Shown one piece after another: positions 1 through 7,401 of a stretch of DNA of 64,000 nt. The stretch comes from Agrilutibacter niabensis (lineage in GTDB: Bacteria; Pseudomonadota; Gammaproteobacteria; Xanthomonadales; Xanthomonadaceae), in the NCBI RefSeq assembly GCF_042657165.1, contig NZ_JBHSNJ010000005.1:186001-250000 (forward strand). Reading direction: 5' to 3'. The notes beneath the pieces were generated by a model that did not search any database, was not told the DNA's origin, and saw only the letters and a list, made by a program, of their open reading frames with translations. The position numbers and the translations under genes are program-made. Each line of letters opens with the position of its first letter. Position 1 is the stretch's first letter.

Positions 1-278
1 TCCTCGACCTCGCCGACGGCCTGGTCGCCGAACTCGGGCTCGAAGGCGAGATCCAGATCGCCAGCTTCCATCCCGACTACCAGTTCGCCGGCACCGCCTA
101 CGACGACATCGGCAACCACACCAACCGCTCGCCCTGCCCCACCCTGCACCTGCTGCGCGAGGCCAGCGTCGAACGCGCGGTGGCAGCGTTCCCCGACCCC
201 GACGCGATCGTGGAACGCAACATCGCCACGCTGGAGCGGCTCGGCGTCGACGGCTGGCACCGCCTGATGAAGCCCTGA
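1..278 (+). CDS. DUF1415 family protein, C-terminal part
   Basis: The first 278 bases encode the last 91 residues of a protein that starts outside the window (reading frame begins at base 3, TGA ends at 278). Visible signature: FHPDYQFAG, then D-x(2)-GNHTNRSPCPTLHLLREAS, which is the conserved block of DUF1415, a small proteobacterial family of unknown biochemical function. The end of the frame is followed within about 25 bases by a GC-rich hairpin. Nothing odd apart from truncation by the window edge. Confidence 0.85.
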   Translation, partial: LDLADGLVAELGLEGEIQIASFHPDYQFAGTAYDDIGNHTNRSPCPTLHLLREASVERAVAAFPDPDAIVERNIATLERLGVDGWHRLMKP

Positions 279-300
279 GCCGCGCGTTGCTTCCTGCAAT

Positions 301-330
301 GAAGAACGGCGGCCCACGGCCGCCGTCTTC
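301..330. terminator. hairpin terminator between convergent genes
   Basis: ACGGCGGCC (306-314) and GGCCGCCGT (318-326) form a 9-bp stem with a CAC loop. It is extended by GAAG/CTTC on the two sides. There is no long T run, but the position between the stops of two convergent genes fits a bidirectional transcription stop. Confidence 0.6.
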
Positions 331-353
331 GCCATGCACCGGTGCCTGCGGGG

Positions 354-1163
354 TCAGAAGCCCGTGCTGAAGCTCACGCCCGCGCCCCAGTCGGGACTGC
401 CCTCGGAGAGGCCCATGATGGCGTACAGCTGCATCTTGCTCGCCTCGGACGTCGGGAAGGAGAGAAAGCCGGTGACTTCGCTGCGGTCATCGGAGTCTTC
501 CGATGTCGGCTGGCGGTAGTCGTACACCAGACCGGCGCTGTTGCCGCCGAACTTGCGGCTGAAGCCGACGTTGCCGTTGAGCACCGAATCGACCTCGATA
601 TAGGTCGAGTCGCCGAGCAAGGTGTAGCCGACACCGCCGAACAGCGTCGTCACCTCACCGAGGCTGCGGTACATGTCGACCGCCACGCCATAGTCGTTGG
701 CGCCGGTACCCAGGCCCTTGTCTTCGTCGGCGGTGGCGATCTTCATATTGCCGGTCAGGTCCACGCCCCAGGCGCCCTGCAGCGGAAGCGCGTAAGTGGC
801 CGCCAGGCGCAGGTCGCCGATGCCCGAGGTGACGCCGGTCGTCGGCGCGGTGGGGTCACCACCATTGCCATTGCCATTGCCGTTGCCACGACCGCGCCCC
901 GCCGGATTGAGGTTCACCAGGCTGCCCAGGCCGGGGATCACGTTGGCATCGCCGTCGACGCGTACCCACGGCAGGTTGGCACGGAAGATCCAGTCGCCGG
1001 TGGTGTACCTGGCGGCCACCGGCACCGACAGGATCTTGGTCGTGGTCTCGCTGCCGTAATCGCCGCTGCTGTAGTCCACGCCGATGCCGAGGTTGAGGCC
1101 GTCGTCGGCGTGTGCCGCGGCAGCGGCAAGCACGAGAGACACGAAGACTGCAGAACGCTTCAT
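354..1163 (-). CDS. exported beta-barrel-like protein, unknown function
   Basis: 269 residues starting at ATG 1163, preceded by AAGGGA; an upstream in-frame start exists but has no ribosome site. Residues 1-19 (MKRSAVFVSLVLAAAAAHA) form a clear signal peptide ending in AHA. The mature part is rich in short alternating hydrophobic/polar stretches (GIGVDYSSGDYGS, GWGVDLTGNMKI-type segments), with repeated GVGYT/GFSRKFGGNSAGLVYDYR strands and a terminal aromatic residue (...SFSTGF). That pattern is typical of outer-membrane barrels of the phenol-degradation-meta-pathway/DUF3187 kind. A glycine/asparagine tract (GNGNGNGNGG) sits mid-protein in a probable loop. I infer an outer-membrane location; substrate unknown. 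Confidence 0.6.
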   Translation of the reverse strand: MKRSAVFVSLVLAAAAAHADDGLNLGIGVDYSSGDYGSETTTKILSVPVAARYTTGDWIFRANLPWVRVDGDANVIPGLGSLVNLNPAGRGRGNGNGNGNGGDPTAPTTGVTSGIGDLRLAATYALPLQGAWGVDLTGNMKIATADEDKGLGTGANDYGVAVDMYRSLGEVTTLFGGVGYTLLGDSTYIEVDSVLNGNVGFSRKFGGNSAGLVYDYRQPTSEDSDDRSEVTGFLSFPTSEASKMQLYAIMGLSEGSPDWGAGVSFSTGF

Positions 1164-1271
1164 CAAACTTTTCCCTTGTCTTTGTTGGTGCGACGGCGGA
1201 TGCGCGCGCGGATGCTCCCAAGACAACGGGCGCCGTTGCTGGCGCCCGTCGTGGTCTTGCAAGGCGTCCGC

Positions 1272-2156
1272 TTACGGACGACCGACGCGCTCGGGCTTGC
1301 TCGGGCGCTCCGGACGATCGACCTTCGCGGGGCGCTCGACCCTGGCAATGCGCTCGACCTTCTCCGGCTTGCCGGTGACGCGATCGGGCTTGGCGGCACG
1401 ATCGGCCTTGGCGACGCGATCGGGCTTGTGGTCAGACGACTTGCCGTTGTTGTCGTGCGTTGCCTTCCCCGTCTCCTTGCCCTTGGCGGCCCGGTCGCCG
1501 GCGACGGTCGCGGTGGCGTCCGCCTCGGCGTCCGCGTCAGCGAAGGCGCGGCCGCTCTTGACCTCGCCCAGGCTCTTGAAGCCGAGCTCCTTGGCGATCT
1601 GGCCCCAGCCCATTCCGTCGGCGCGCATCTGCAGCAGGCCGCCCGAATAGGTCGTGGTGGTGGTCGTGGTGCCGTCCGGATTGGTCACCGTGGTGGTGGT
1701 GGCGGCGCCCAGCAAGGCGTCCTCGAAGCCCGCGGCCTGGCCGTTGTCGACCAGTGCCTGCGCGAGGCCGAGCGAGTGGTCGACCTCGCCCCAGCCCATC
1801 GGGCCATTGGGATTGGCGACGAACGATTCGACCGTCACCGTTTCCATCTTCGGCGTGCCGTCCGGATTGGTCGCCGGCGTGCCATCCGGATTGGTGACCT
1901 GCCGGGTGGTCGTGGTGACCACGGTGAAATCCCCACCCGTGCGCAGCGCCGTCACGGCGTCGCCCGCCGCGACGTCGTCGCCGGCGAAGAGTGGATCGGC
2001 GTATTCGTCCACGAGACGGTCCTTGGGAACACCTGCGTCCGCTTCGGTGGCATCCGGAGGGACGTCCTGCGCGAACACCGGGGCGGCGGCGAACAGGGCC
2101 GTGGCCAGCGCGGTGAACAGCAGCGTGTTCTTCGACAGCATGCTCTTTGCATTCAT
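1272..2156 (-). CDS. exported low-complexity protein with NPDG repeats and a basic proline tail
   Basis: 294 residues from ATG 2156, which has GAGGA about 8 bases upstream. The N terminus (MNAKSML...FAAAPVFAQ) is a signal peptide cut after VFA. The middle holds three NPDGT repeats followed by threonine runs, and two versions of a GWG motif (MGWGEVDHSLGLAQ and MGWGQIAKELGFKSLGEV), which recurs in exported proteobacterial proteins of unknown role. The last ~75 residues are an Asp/Lys/Arg/Pro/Val repeat (KADRAAKPDRV, KVERIARVERPAK, RPERPSKPERV), strongly basic and probably disordered. It may bind nucleic acid or cell-wall polymers, but that is only an inference. Same orientation as the next gene, 108 bases upstream of its start. 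Confidence 0.65.
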   Translation of the reverse strand: MNAKSMLSKNTLLFTALATALFAAAPVFAQDVPPDATEADAGVPKDRLVDEYADPLFAGDDVAAGDAVTALRTGGDFTVVTTTTRQVTNPDGTPATNPDGTPKMETVTVESFVANPNGPMGWGEVDHSLGLAQALVDNGQAAGFEDALLGAATTTTVTNPDGTTTTTTTYSGGLLQMRADGMGWGQIAKELGFKSLGEVKSGRAFADADAEADATATVAGDRAAKGKETGKATHDNNGKSSDHKPDRVAKADRAAKPDRVTGKPEKVERIARVERPAKVDRPERPSKPERVGRP

Positions 2157-2477
2157 TGCACGATCCTCGTCATTGAGTCCGAGCCGCAGCACGGCGGCGC
2201 GGGACAGATGCTAGGCGCGCATGGACCGCTCGCGACGACCGTTCAGGCTCGTATTCAGGCCGGATTTCGGAATTGAGGCGTGGGGCGTGATGACTGCCTC
2301 AGTTCCGCAAAAATCGTGGGGGAAATCGCCTGCGCGAAAAGTGGCGTGCATCACGTCGCGGCTGCGCCGTGGCGTGACGGCCATGTGTACGCGGCACGAA
2401 GATGCACGCGCCGGAACGGCACGCCGACCTCAACGGGCTGCGTCGAATCGCAGCAGATGAATCCTTCAGGATGACTT
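2157..2477. other. intergenic region with an inverted repeat
   Basis: This 321-base gap separates rsuA from the repeat-tail protein gene. It contains the inverted repeat CGGAATTGAGGC (2268-2279) / GCCTCAGTTCCG (2296-2307), 12 bp with one G-T wobble and a 16-nt loop. It lies about 110 bases upstream of the exported-protein start. No ORF with a ribosome site is visible. It could be an operator or the end of the rsuA transcript. Confidence 0.35.
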
Positions 2478-3182
2478 TCAACCCGCGGCGAACAGACGCG
2501 CGCGATCGGCGGCGTCCAGCGCGCGCCACTGACCGGCGGGCAAGTCCTCCAGGGTCAAGCCGCCGATGCGGCTGCGGTGCAGCGACACGACGTGGTTGCC
2601 CACCGCGGCGAACATGCGCCGTACCTGGTGGTAGCGGCCTTCGGTCAGCGTGATCCGCGCCAGACGTGGTTCCACCGCCTCCAGCTGCGCCGGCGCCAAC
2701 GGCGTGTTTTCGGTTTCCAGCATCAGGGTGCCGCTGGCGAAGAGTTCGGCTTCGTCGCCGCGCAGGTCGCTGGCCAGCACGGCTTCGTACACCTTGGGCA
2801 GGTGCGTCTTCGGCGACACGATGCGATGCAGGAGCGCGCCATCGTCGGTCAGCAGCAGCAGGCCGCTGGTGTCGCGGTCGAGGCGGCCGACGGTGGAGAG
2901 CAGCGGCGAACGCAGGCGGAAGCGCGGCGGCAGCAGGTCGTAGACGATGCGGCCCGGGTCCTTGGTCGAACATGTGTAACCGACCGGCTTGTGCAGCATC
3001 AGCAGCAGGCCCGCGGGCGGATCGAGCGGTTCGCCCTCGATGCGGATGGCTTCATGCTCCACTTGGTCGTCGGCGTACAGCACCTCGCCGTCGGCGTCGG
3101 TGATCATGCCGGCGCGAAACATCGCGGTGACCTGCTTGCGGCTGCCGTAGCCGAGATTGGCGATGTGTTTGAGGAGTTTCAT
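2478..3182 (-). CDS. rsuA: 16S rRNA pseudouridine-516 synthase
   Basis: 234 residues, usual for RsuA. It isomerises U516 of 16S rRNA to pseudouridine in the cytoplasm. An S4 RNA-binding domain occupies residues 1-50 (MKLLKHIANLGYGSRKQV). The catalytic block GRLDRDTSGLLLLTDDG begins at residue 99, placing the catalytic aspartate at D102. Downstream LPKVYEAVL and GRYHQVRRMFAAVG are the conserved RsuA/RluB/E/F motifs. The gene is followed by rsmC on the same strand but 78 bases upstream, so both 16S modification genes may be co-transcribed. No anomaly seen. Confidence 0.93.
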   Translation of the reverse strand: MKLLKHIANLGYGSRKQVTAMFRAGMITDADGEVLYADDQVEHEAIRIEGEPLDPPAGLLLMLHKPVGYTCSTKDPGRIVYDLLPPRFRLRSPLLSTVGRLDRDTSGLLLLTDDGALLHRIVSPKTHLPKVYEAVLASDLRGDEAELFASGTLMLETENTPLAPAQLEAVEPRLARITLTEGRYHQVRRMFAAVGNHVVSLHRSRIGGLTLEDLPAGQWRALDAADRARLFAAG

Positions 3183-3259
3183 TTCTCAGCCATCAGGAAA
3201 GCGTCGGATATTGATGTCGTAAGCCGCCCGCGCGGCATCGGTTCTGTCGCAGCATCACG

Positions 3260-4303
3260 TTAATCGCGGGCGGCTTCGAAAACCTTGAACCCCTTGTCCT
3301 GCGCGACCGTGCGCACGCGTGCGAACTGCTTCGCCAGCTCCGCTTCGTACGGCAGGTGGCGATTGGCCACCATCCACAACCGGCCCGCCGGCGCGAGTGC
3401 CTCGGCGGCGACGGCGATGAAGCGCCGGCCGATATCGGGACGATCGGCGCGCCCCTGCGCGTGGAAAGGCGGGTTGCTGACGATGACATCGAAGCGCTTG
3501 CCCAGCCCGGTGGTGACATCGTGCCAGTGGAAATCCAACGCCACGCGTTCGCGTTGCGCCTGCAGGTTCTGGCGTGCCAGCTCGAGTGCGCGGGCTTCGG
3601 CTTCGTAGAGATCCAGCGCGGTGATGCCGGGACAGCGCGCAAGCAGTTCAGTGGACAGATAGCCATAACCCGCGCCGAGGTCCGCGGCCGTGCCGCGCAG
3701 GTCGTGCGGCAGGTGCGCCGCAAGGAGGGCGGAGGCTGCATCGATGCGATCCCACGCGAACACGCCCGGCCGGCTCACGAAGCGGCCAGCGGCGATCGCG
3801 CGCGGCGCGTCCAGCTGCCGCCATTGCTCGAGCAGTGCCGGATCCCCGGGGCCGTCCAGCGGCGCGGTCCAGAACGCGCGGCATTTGTTCTTGGACAGCT
3901 GCCCCAGTGGGCCGGCCAGCTTCGCCAGGTCGGCTTCGCCAGATTTCGCGCCTTCGTCGTTGCGCACGCAGGCGAGCACGCGTCCACCCGGCGCCGTGCA
4001 CGCGATCGCACGCGCGTACAACGCCCGCGCCTCGTCGCGCTGGCGCGGCGGGAGCACCAGCACCAGCGGATAACGCGCAGTCGCATCGGCGTCGACCAGC
4101 GACATGCCGGATCGCTGCAGCGCATCGGCCTCCGGCTTGAAGCTCTGTTCGCAGGCCAGCCCCGGGAACGCGCGCTGGTGCAAGGGCCAGCCATCGCGCG
4201 CGCGCAGGAACAGTGCGCCGCCTTCGCGTGGCCACGACAACGGCCCGTCGAGCAGGGGCAACAACAGGGTTTCGAGAGCGGAATCGGGACCGTCGGCGGA
4301 CAC
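3260..4303 (-). CDS. rsmC: 16S rRNA (guanine-1207-N2) methyltransferase
   Basis: 347 residues with a GTG start at 4303 (AAGG 8 bases upstream); no ATG fits better. RsmC methylates N2 of G1207 in the small subunit using S-adenosylmethionine. The C-terminal half carries the methyltransferase fold: DLGAGYGYLS (SAM motif I), and VIVSNPPFHAQG, the NPPF catalytic motif of N2-guanine methyltransferases. The divergent N-terminal half matches the RsmC inactive duplicate domain in length. Upstream of rsuA in the same direction. Confidence 0.9.
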   Translation of the reverse strand: MSADGPDSALETLLLPLLDGPLSWPREGGALFLRARDGWPLHQRAFPGLACEQSFKPEADALQRSGMSLVDADATARYPLVLVLPPRQRDEARALYARAIACTAPGGRVLACVRNDEGAKSGEADLAKLAGPLGQLSKNKCRAFWTAPLDGPGDPALLEQWRQLDAPRAIAAGRFVSRPGVFAWDRIDAASALLAAHLPHDLRGTAADLGAGYGYLSTELLARCPGITALDLYEAEARALELARQNLQAQRERVALDFHWHDVTTGLGKRFDVIVSNPPFHAQGRADRPDIGRRFIAVAAEALAPAGRLWMVANRHLPYEAELAKQFARVRTVAQDKGFKVFEAARD

Positions 4304-4420
4304 GCGCGGCCTTCACTGTATGAACCAGCGCGGATTCTACGCGGGCGCCGCGGGGTATTAACGTGGCACCAACACCGGCGCGGGCATGATCTGGACTGGC
4401 CCTGCTGCGGGAGAGTTGCG

Positions 4421-4684
4421 ATGCGCGCCCTTTTCATCGGCGGTTCCGTGGACAACAGCGAACTCGACCTCGACACCGATCGGCCGCCGCTGCATTACCC
4501 GGAAAACACCGGCGGCGGACTCGCCCGCTACCGCCTGCACCACATCGGCGTGCGCGACGAAGGGGATGTGGCCTACGTGGTCTACGCCGCGCCCGATCTC
4601 GCCGACGAAGTCGTCAGCACCATCAGCGACGAGCGCAACTATCCCCGTCGCTTCCACGCCACGCCCGCACTGGTGGCACGCTGA
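4421..4684 (+). CDS. conserved hypothetical small protein
   Basis: 87 residues, ATG 4421 with GGGAGAG 6-12 bases before it. Sequence opens MRALFIGGSVDNSELDLD, then PPLHYPENTGGGLARYRLH and ends RNYPRRFHATPALVAR. No signal peptide or membrane segment. I do not recognise a named family. It looks like a cytoplasmic, mixed alpha/beta small domain. Single gene between divergent rsmC and the sialidase-like lipoprotein. Confidence 0.6.
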   Translation: MRALFIGGSVDNSELDLDTDRPPLHYPENTGGGLARYRLHHIGVRDEGDVAYVVYAAPDLADEVVSTISDERNYPRRFHATPALVAR

Positions 4685-4853
4685 CCCTGCCGGCGACTGC
4701 GGGGCGTCGGCCAGCCTTGTCGACATGGCGCCTCGAACGTTCAAATGCCAAACGCTGCCACCCGGCTGGCCTTTCTTGTCGGCTACCGCGGGACGGCACG
4801 CACGCCCAGCGGGGCGTGACTAGACTGACCAGCCCATGGAGAGGAGAGCAGCG

Positions 4854-6554
4854 ATGCGCAAGCGGGAAATGGCGTTAACCGGGACATTTGCCTCCAGCCT
4901 CCTCCTGCTGGCGCTGACTGCCTGTGGTGGCGGCGGTGGCAGTGGGAACTCGGGCGGCACGCCGCCACCCCCTCCGCCTCCGCCTCCGCCGCCTCCCCAC
5001 ACCGACACGCAGTACCTCGTGTCGGGCCCTTCGCTCTTCACGCTCAACTGCGATGGCGGCGGTCAAACCGGCACGCTCTACCAGAACGCCGAAGTCGAGC
5101 CGTACGTCGCGGTCGATCCGACCAATCCCGCGAACCTGATCGGCGCGTGGCAGCAGGACCGCTGGTCGAACGGCTCGGCGCGCGGACTGATGAGCGCGCA
5201 TTCGTCGGACGGCGGCCAGACCTGGGCGCGCACGCCGCTGCCGGTATCGCGCTGTGGCGGCGGGACCTTCGCCAACGCCGGTGACTACGCACGTGCCACC
5301 GATCCGTGGGTCACGTTCTCTCCCGATGGCACCGCCTACGCGATGTCGCTGTCCACGACCGGAGCGTCGTTCGCCGCCGGCTCCGTCAACGCCATGCTGG
5401 TCGTACGCTCGACCGATCGCGGCCGCACCTGGAGCGCGCCCACGACCCTGATCCGCGACGGTGCGGGGTTCTTCAACGACAAGAACTCGATTACCGCCGA
5501 TCCGTTGAACGCGGCCTTCGTCTATGCGACGTGGACGCGACTGTTGAGCGGTGATGCCGGCGGCCCGACCTACTTCACGCGCTCGGTCAACTTCGGCGCC
5601 AACTGGGAGTCCCCACGCCCGATCTACGACCCGGGCCCGACGAGCCAGACGATCGGCAACGTCATCGTGGTCACGCCAGGCGGCGTCCTCATCAACCTGT
5701 TCACCCAGATCGACCGCATCTCCAGCACCACCACCCAGATGCATCTCGACGTGATCCGCTCGTCCGATCGCGGCGTGACCTGGTCCGGCCCCGCGCGCAT
5801 CGACGAACTCCTCTCCGTCGGCACGCGCGATCCACAGGCCGGCACCCCGGTTCGTGACGGCTCCATTCTCGGGCAGATCGCCGTGGCCCCCAACGGGGTG
5901 CTGTACGTGGTCTGGCAGGACTCGCGCTTCGGCGACGGCACCTTCGATTCGATCGCGATCTCGAGCTCCGCAAACGACGGCCTCACCTGGTCGGCACCGA
6001 CGCGGGTCAGCGTCGCCGGTGTGCCGGCGTTCACGCCCTCGGTTCACGTGCGCGCCAACGGCGATGTCGCCGTCACCTACTACGACCTGCGCAACGACAC
6101 TACCGCGGCCAGCCTGCTCACGGATTACTGGCTGGCGCTGTCCCGCGATGGTGGCCAGACCTGGACCGACACGCGCGTGGCGACGTCCTTCGATCTCACC
6201 ACCGCGCCGCAGGCCGGCGGCGCCTACTTCCTCGGCGACTACCAGGGGCTGGCCAGCCGCAGCGACGTCTTCGTTCCGTTCTTCGTGAAGACCAGCAACG
6301 GCGATTTCACCAACCGCACCGACGTCTACGCCGCGCCCGCGGTATCGGTGACCACGGCCAGCATGTCGCGGATGGCGCAATCGATCATGGCGCGGCGCCG
6401 CGTCGCGGAAGTCCGATCGCGCGCGGTGCCTCCCGGATTTGCCATCGACGACGCCTTGCGGCGCGACGTGAGCGCGCAGGTGCAGCGCAGCATGCGCTGG
6501 CGCGTGCCGGCCTGGGGCGACGCTACGATGCGGGCACCACAGTCGCCACCCTGA
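4854..6554 (+). CDS. exo-alpha-sialidase/BNR-repeat lipoprotein
   Basis: 566 residues from ATG 4854, preceded by GAGAGGAG; an in-frame ATG at 4836 overlaps that ribosome site and is less likely. Lipoprotein signal: hydrophobic stretch ending LLLALTAC, then a glycine run and a 12-proline spacer that would lift the domain off the membrane. At least six Asp-box type motifs (SSDGGQTWART, STDRGRTWSAP, SSDRGVTWSGP, SANDGLTWSAP, SRDGGQTWTDT) indicate a sialidase-like beta-propeller. The classical FRIP arginine motif and sialidase catalytic tyrosine are not obvious, so glycosidase activity is unproven. The last ~70 residues are basic and unrelated to the propeller. Ends in front of a strong hairpin. 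Confidence 0.75.
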   Translation: MRKREMALTGTFASSLLLLALTACGGGGGSGNSGGTPPPPPPPPPPPPHTDTQYLVSGPSLFTLNCDGGGQTGTLYQNAEVEPYVAVDPTNPANLIGAWQQDRWSNGSARGLMSAHSSDGGQTWARTPLPVSRCGGGTFANAGDYARATDPWVTFSPDGTAYAMSLSTTGASFAAGSVNAMLVVRSTDRGRTWSAPTTLIRDGAGFFNDKNSITADPLNAAFVYATWTRLLSGDAGGPTYFTRSVNFGANWESPRPIYDPGPTSQTIGNVIVVTPGGVLINLFTQIDRISSTTTQMHLDVIRSSDRGVTWSGPARIDELLSVGTRDPQAGTPVRDGSILGQIAVAPNGVLYVVWQDSRFGDGTFDSIAISSSANDGLTWSAPTRVSVAGVPAFTPSVHVRANGDVAVTYYDLRNDTTAASLLTDYWLALSRDGGQTWTDTRVATSFDLTTAPQAGGAYFLGDYQGLASRSDVFVPFFVKTSNGDFTNRTDVYAAPAVSVTTASMSRMAQSIMARRRVAEVRSRAVPPGFAIDDALRRDVSAQVQRSMRWRVPAWGDATMRAPQSPP

Positions 6555-6577
6555 CGCGGCTCCCCACACGGCGATCG

Positions 6578-6605
6578 CGCAACGGGCGGCCCCAGCCGCC
6601 CGTTG
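6578..6605 (+). terminator. hairpin terminator of the BNR lipoprotein gene
   Basis: CAACGGGCGGC (6580-6590) and GCCGCCCGTTG (6595-6605) form a perfect 11-bp stem with a CCCA loop, 25 bases after the stop codon. It lacks a T run. Confidence 0.6.
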
Positions 6606-6754
6606 TCGCGAATGAACGACGAAAAGTGTTGCACCCACTGACGACGCCTGCTGACCCTGGTTGCGGTCGCTGCAGACGACACTGCAGGCATGGCTGACGA
6701 GCGAAGCGCGACATGGTCGCAACAGACGCGTACAACAACCGTTCGTCGGAATCC

Positions 6755-6766
6755 CACTTGCAAGTG
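6755..6766. promoter_or_regulatory. perfect 12-bp palindrome, possible operator overlapping a promoter
   Basis: CACTTGCAAGTG reads the same on both strands. Its right part overlaps a plausible -35 (TTGCAA, 6759-6764), 16 bases before TAAGGT (6781-6786). This is the arrangement of a repressor site controlling the tiny ORF at 6832. Promoter match is only moderate. Confidence 0.35.
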
Positions 6767-6831
6767 AAAAAGCCCGCGCGTAAGGTGCGCGGCCTTCGCC
6801 ACTGCGCGATTTTTTCAACACACGAATCTCC

Positions 6832-6948
6832 ATGAAGACCCTCTTCGACATCGCCAACCCGACTGCGCTGCGGCCTTACGGCCACGGCCCGGCCGCGTGC
6901 GGCCTGCTGCGTCGCGAATGCGACAAGGGCTTCATCCCACACGACTGA
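6832..6948 (+). CDS. possible 38-residue leader peptide or small protein
   Basis: ATG 6832 to TGA 6946-6948, sequence beginning MKTLFDIANPTALRPYGHG and ending CDKGFIPHD. The Shine-Dalgarno is poor (CGAATCTCC). Immediately downstream come a hairpin at 6959 and a textbook terminator at 6995, so the transcript would encode almost nothing else. I do not recognise the peptide. A leader peptide, a small protein, or a chance frame within a small RNA are all possible. Confidence 0.3.
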   Translation: MKTLFDIANPTALRPYGHGPAACGLLRRECDKGFIPHD

Positions 6949-6958
6949 CCTTCGCTCG

Positions 6959-6984
6959 CGGAGATCGGTCACCCCGATCTCCCG
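6959..6984 (+). other. stem-loop after the 38-codon ORF
   Basis: CGGAGATCGG (6959-6968) pairs with CCGATCTCCCG (6974-6984) around a short TCACC-type loop, giving a 9-bp stem. It lies directly upstream of the intrinsic terminator. Two adjacent hairpins, the second ending in a T run, resemble an attenuator pair. Confidence 0.45.
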
Positions 6985-6994
6985 AGGCAACGCG

Positions 6995-7033
6995 AACGCC
7001 CTCGGGTCCGCCACCCGGGGGCGTTTTGTTTTT
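6995..7033 (+). terminator. intrinsic terminator
   Basis: AACGCCC-T-CGGGT, loop CCGCC, ACCCG-G-GGGCGTT, followed by TTGTTTTT. A GC-rich stem directly followed by a T-rich tract: a canonical rho-independent terminator in the + direction, ending whatever transcript contains 6832-6948. Confidence 0.8.
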
Positions 7034-7083
7034 GGCGTTCGCAAAGGGAATTCAACGGTTTTATCGCGATTGCATCGCGCTAC

Positions 7084-7162
7084 CCGAAGCATCCGGACAG
7101 TGCTGGTCCGAGGCAGGGAAAGCCGCGAAAGCGCATCGATGCGCTGTGCCTGGATGCTTCGG
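7084..7162 (+). ncRNA. candidate structured RNA (three-way junction)
   Basis: Outer stem CCGAAGCATCC (7084-7094) / GGATGCTTCGG (7152-7162), 11 perfect pairs. Inside are hairpin GGAC/GTCC (7095-7109) and stem AGGCA (7111-7115) / TGCCT (7147-7151), which encloses the 16-nt palindrome AGCGCATCGATGCGCT (7130-7145). All three stems abut with one or no spare nucleotides, which is hard to get by chance even in GC-rich DNA. No match to a named RNA family that I can make by eye. Strand is assumed from the downstream slipin-rtcB genes. Confidence 0.4.
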
Positions 7163-7330
7163 CACGGGCGGCAGGCGGATGCACTCGCGCAAGGATTGGC
7201 TTCTTCGACGAGAGGCCAATGCGGAACATCGCTCGAACGGTCCACAGCGGCACGGGTTCACAAGCCCGTCCGGTGCGCGCGGCGCTGCCGTGGCGTATGC
7301 CGGGGATCGGGAGAAGGTGTTTCTCGAAGC

Positions 7331-7400
7331 GACGTTAGCTCAGCTTGGGAGAGCAGCGGCGATAGCCGCGGGCCGCCGGTTCGAATCCGGCACGTCACCA
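7331..7400 (+). ncRNA. tRNA-like RNA lacking an anticodon loop, with encoded ACCA end
   Basis: Reads as a tRNA in every arm except the anticodon arm. Acceptor GACGT (7331-7335) / ACGTC (7392-7396), 5 bp; TA linker; D stem GCTC/GAGC (7338-7354) with loop AGCTTGGGA. The central stem is GCGGC (7356-7360) / GCCGC (7365-7369) closed by only four bases, GATA. Variable region GGGCC; T arm GCCGG/CCGGC (7375-7391) with canonical loop TTCGAAT; then ACCA (7397-7400). The normal 7-nt anticodon loop is absent, so it cannot decode. It could be a tRNA mimic, comparable in concept to bacterial Y-RNA tRNA-like modules, or a decayed tRNA gene. A second element begins two bases later and a slipin-rtcB operon follows. 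Confidence 0.55.
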
Positions 7401-7401
7401 C

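Larger units (their letters stand above)
6606..7330. other. gene-poor, hairpin-rich region upstream of the RNA-repair locus
   Basis: About 725 bases with no ordinary gene. It holds the perfect palindrome CACTTGCAAGTG (6755-6766), a possible promoter TTGCAA-N16-TAAGGT (6759-6786), a 38-codon ORF (6832-6948), two terminator-type hairpins (6959-6984 and 6995-7033), and a nested three-way-junction inverted repeat (7084-7162). Further small stems follow: ATTGGC/GCCAAT (7195-7220) and ACGGG/CCCGT (7252-7269). These suggest untranslated transcripts rather than protein. Confidence 0.5.

Noticed and set aside
342..2276. 644-codon + strand frame over two minus-strand genes
   Set aside because: Antisense to two exported proteins that have signal peptides and ribosome sites; its translation is Arg/Gly/Val-rich with no domain.
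4875..6857. 660-codon minus frame opposite the BNR lipoprotein
   Set aside because: Shadow in GC-rich DNA; no domains, whereas the + strand has Asp-boxes and a lipobox.
7331..7400. functional tRNA gene
   Set aside because: Central loop has only four bases; no anticodon can be presented.
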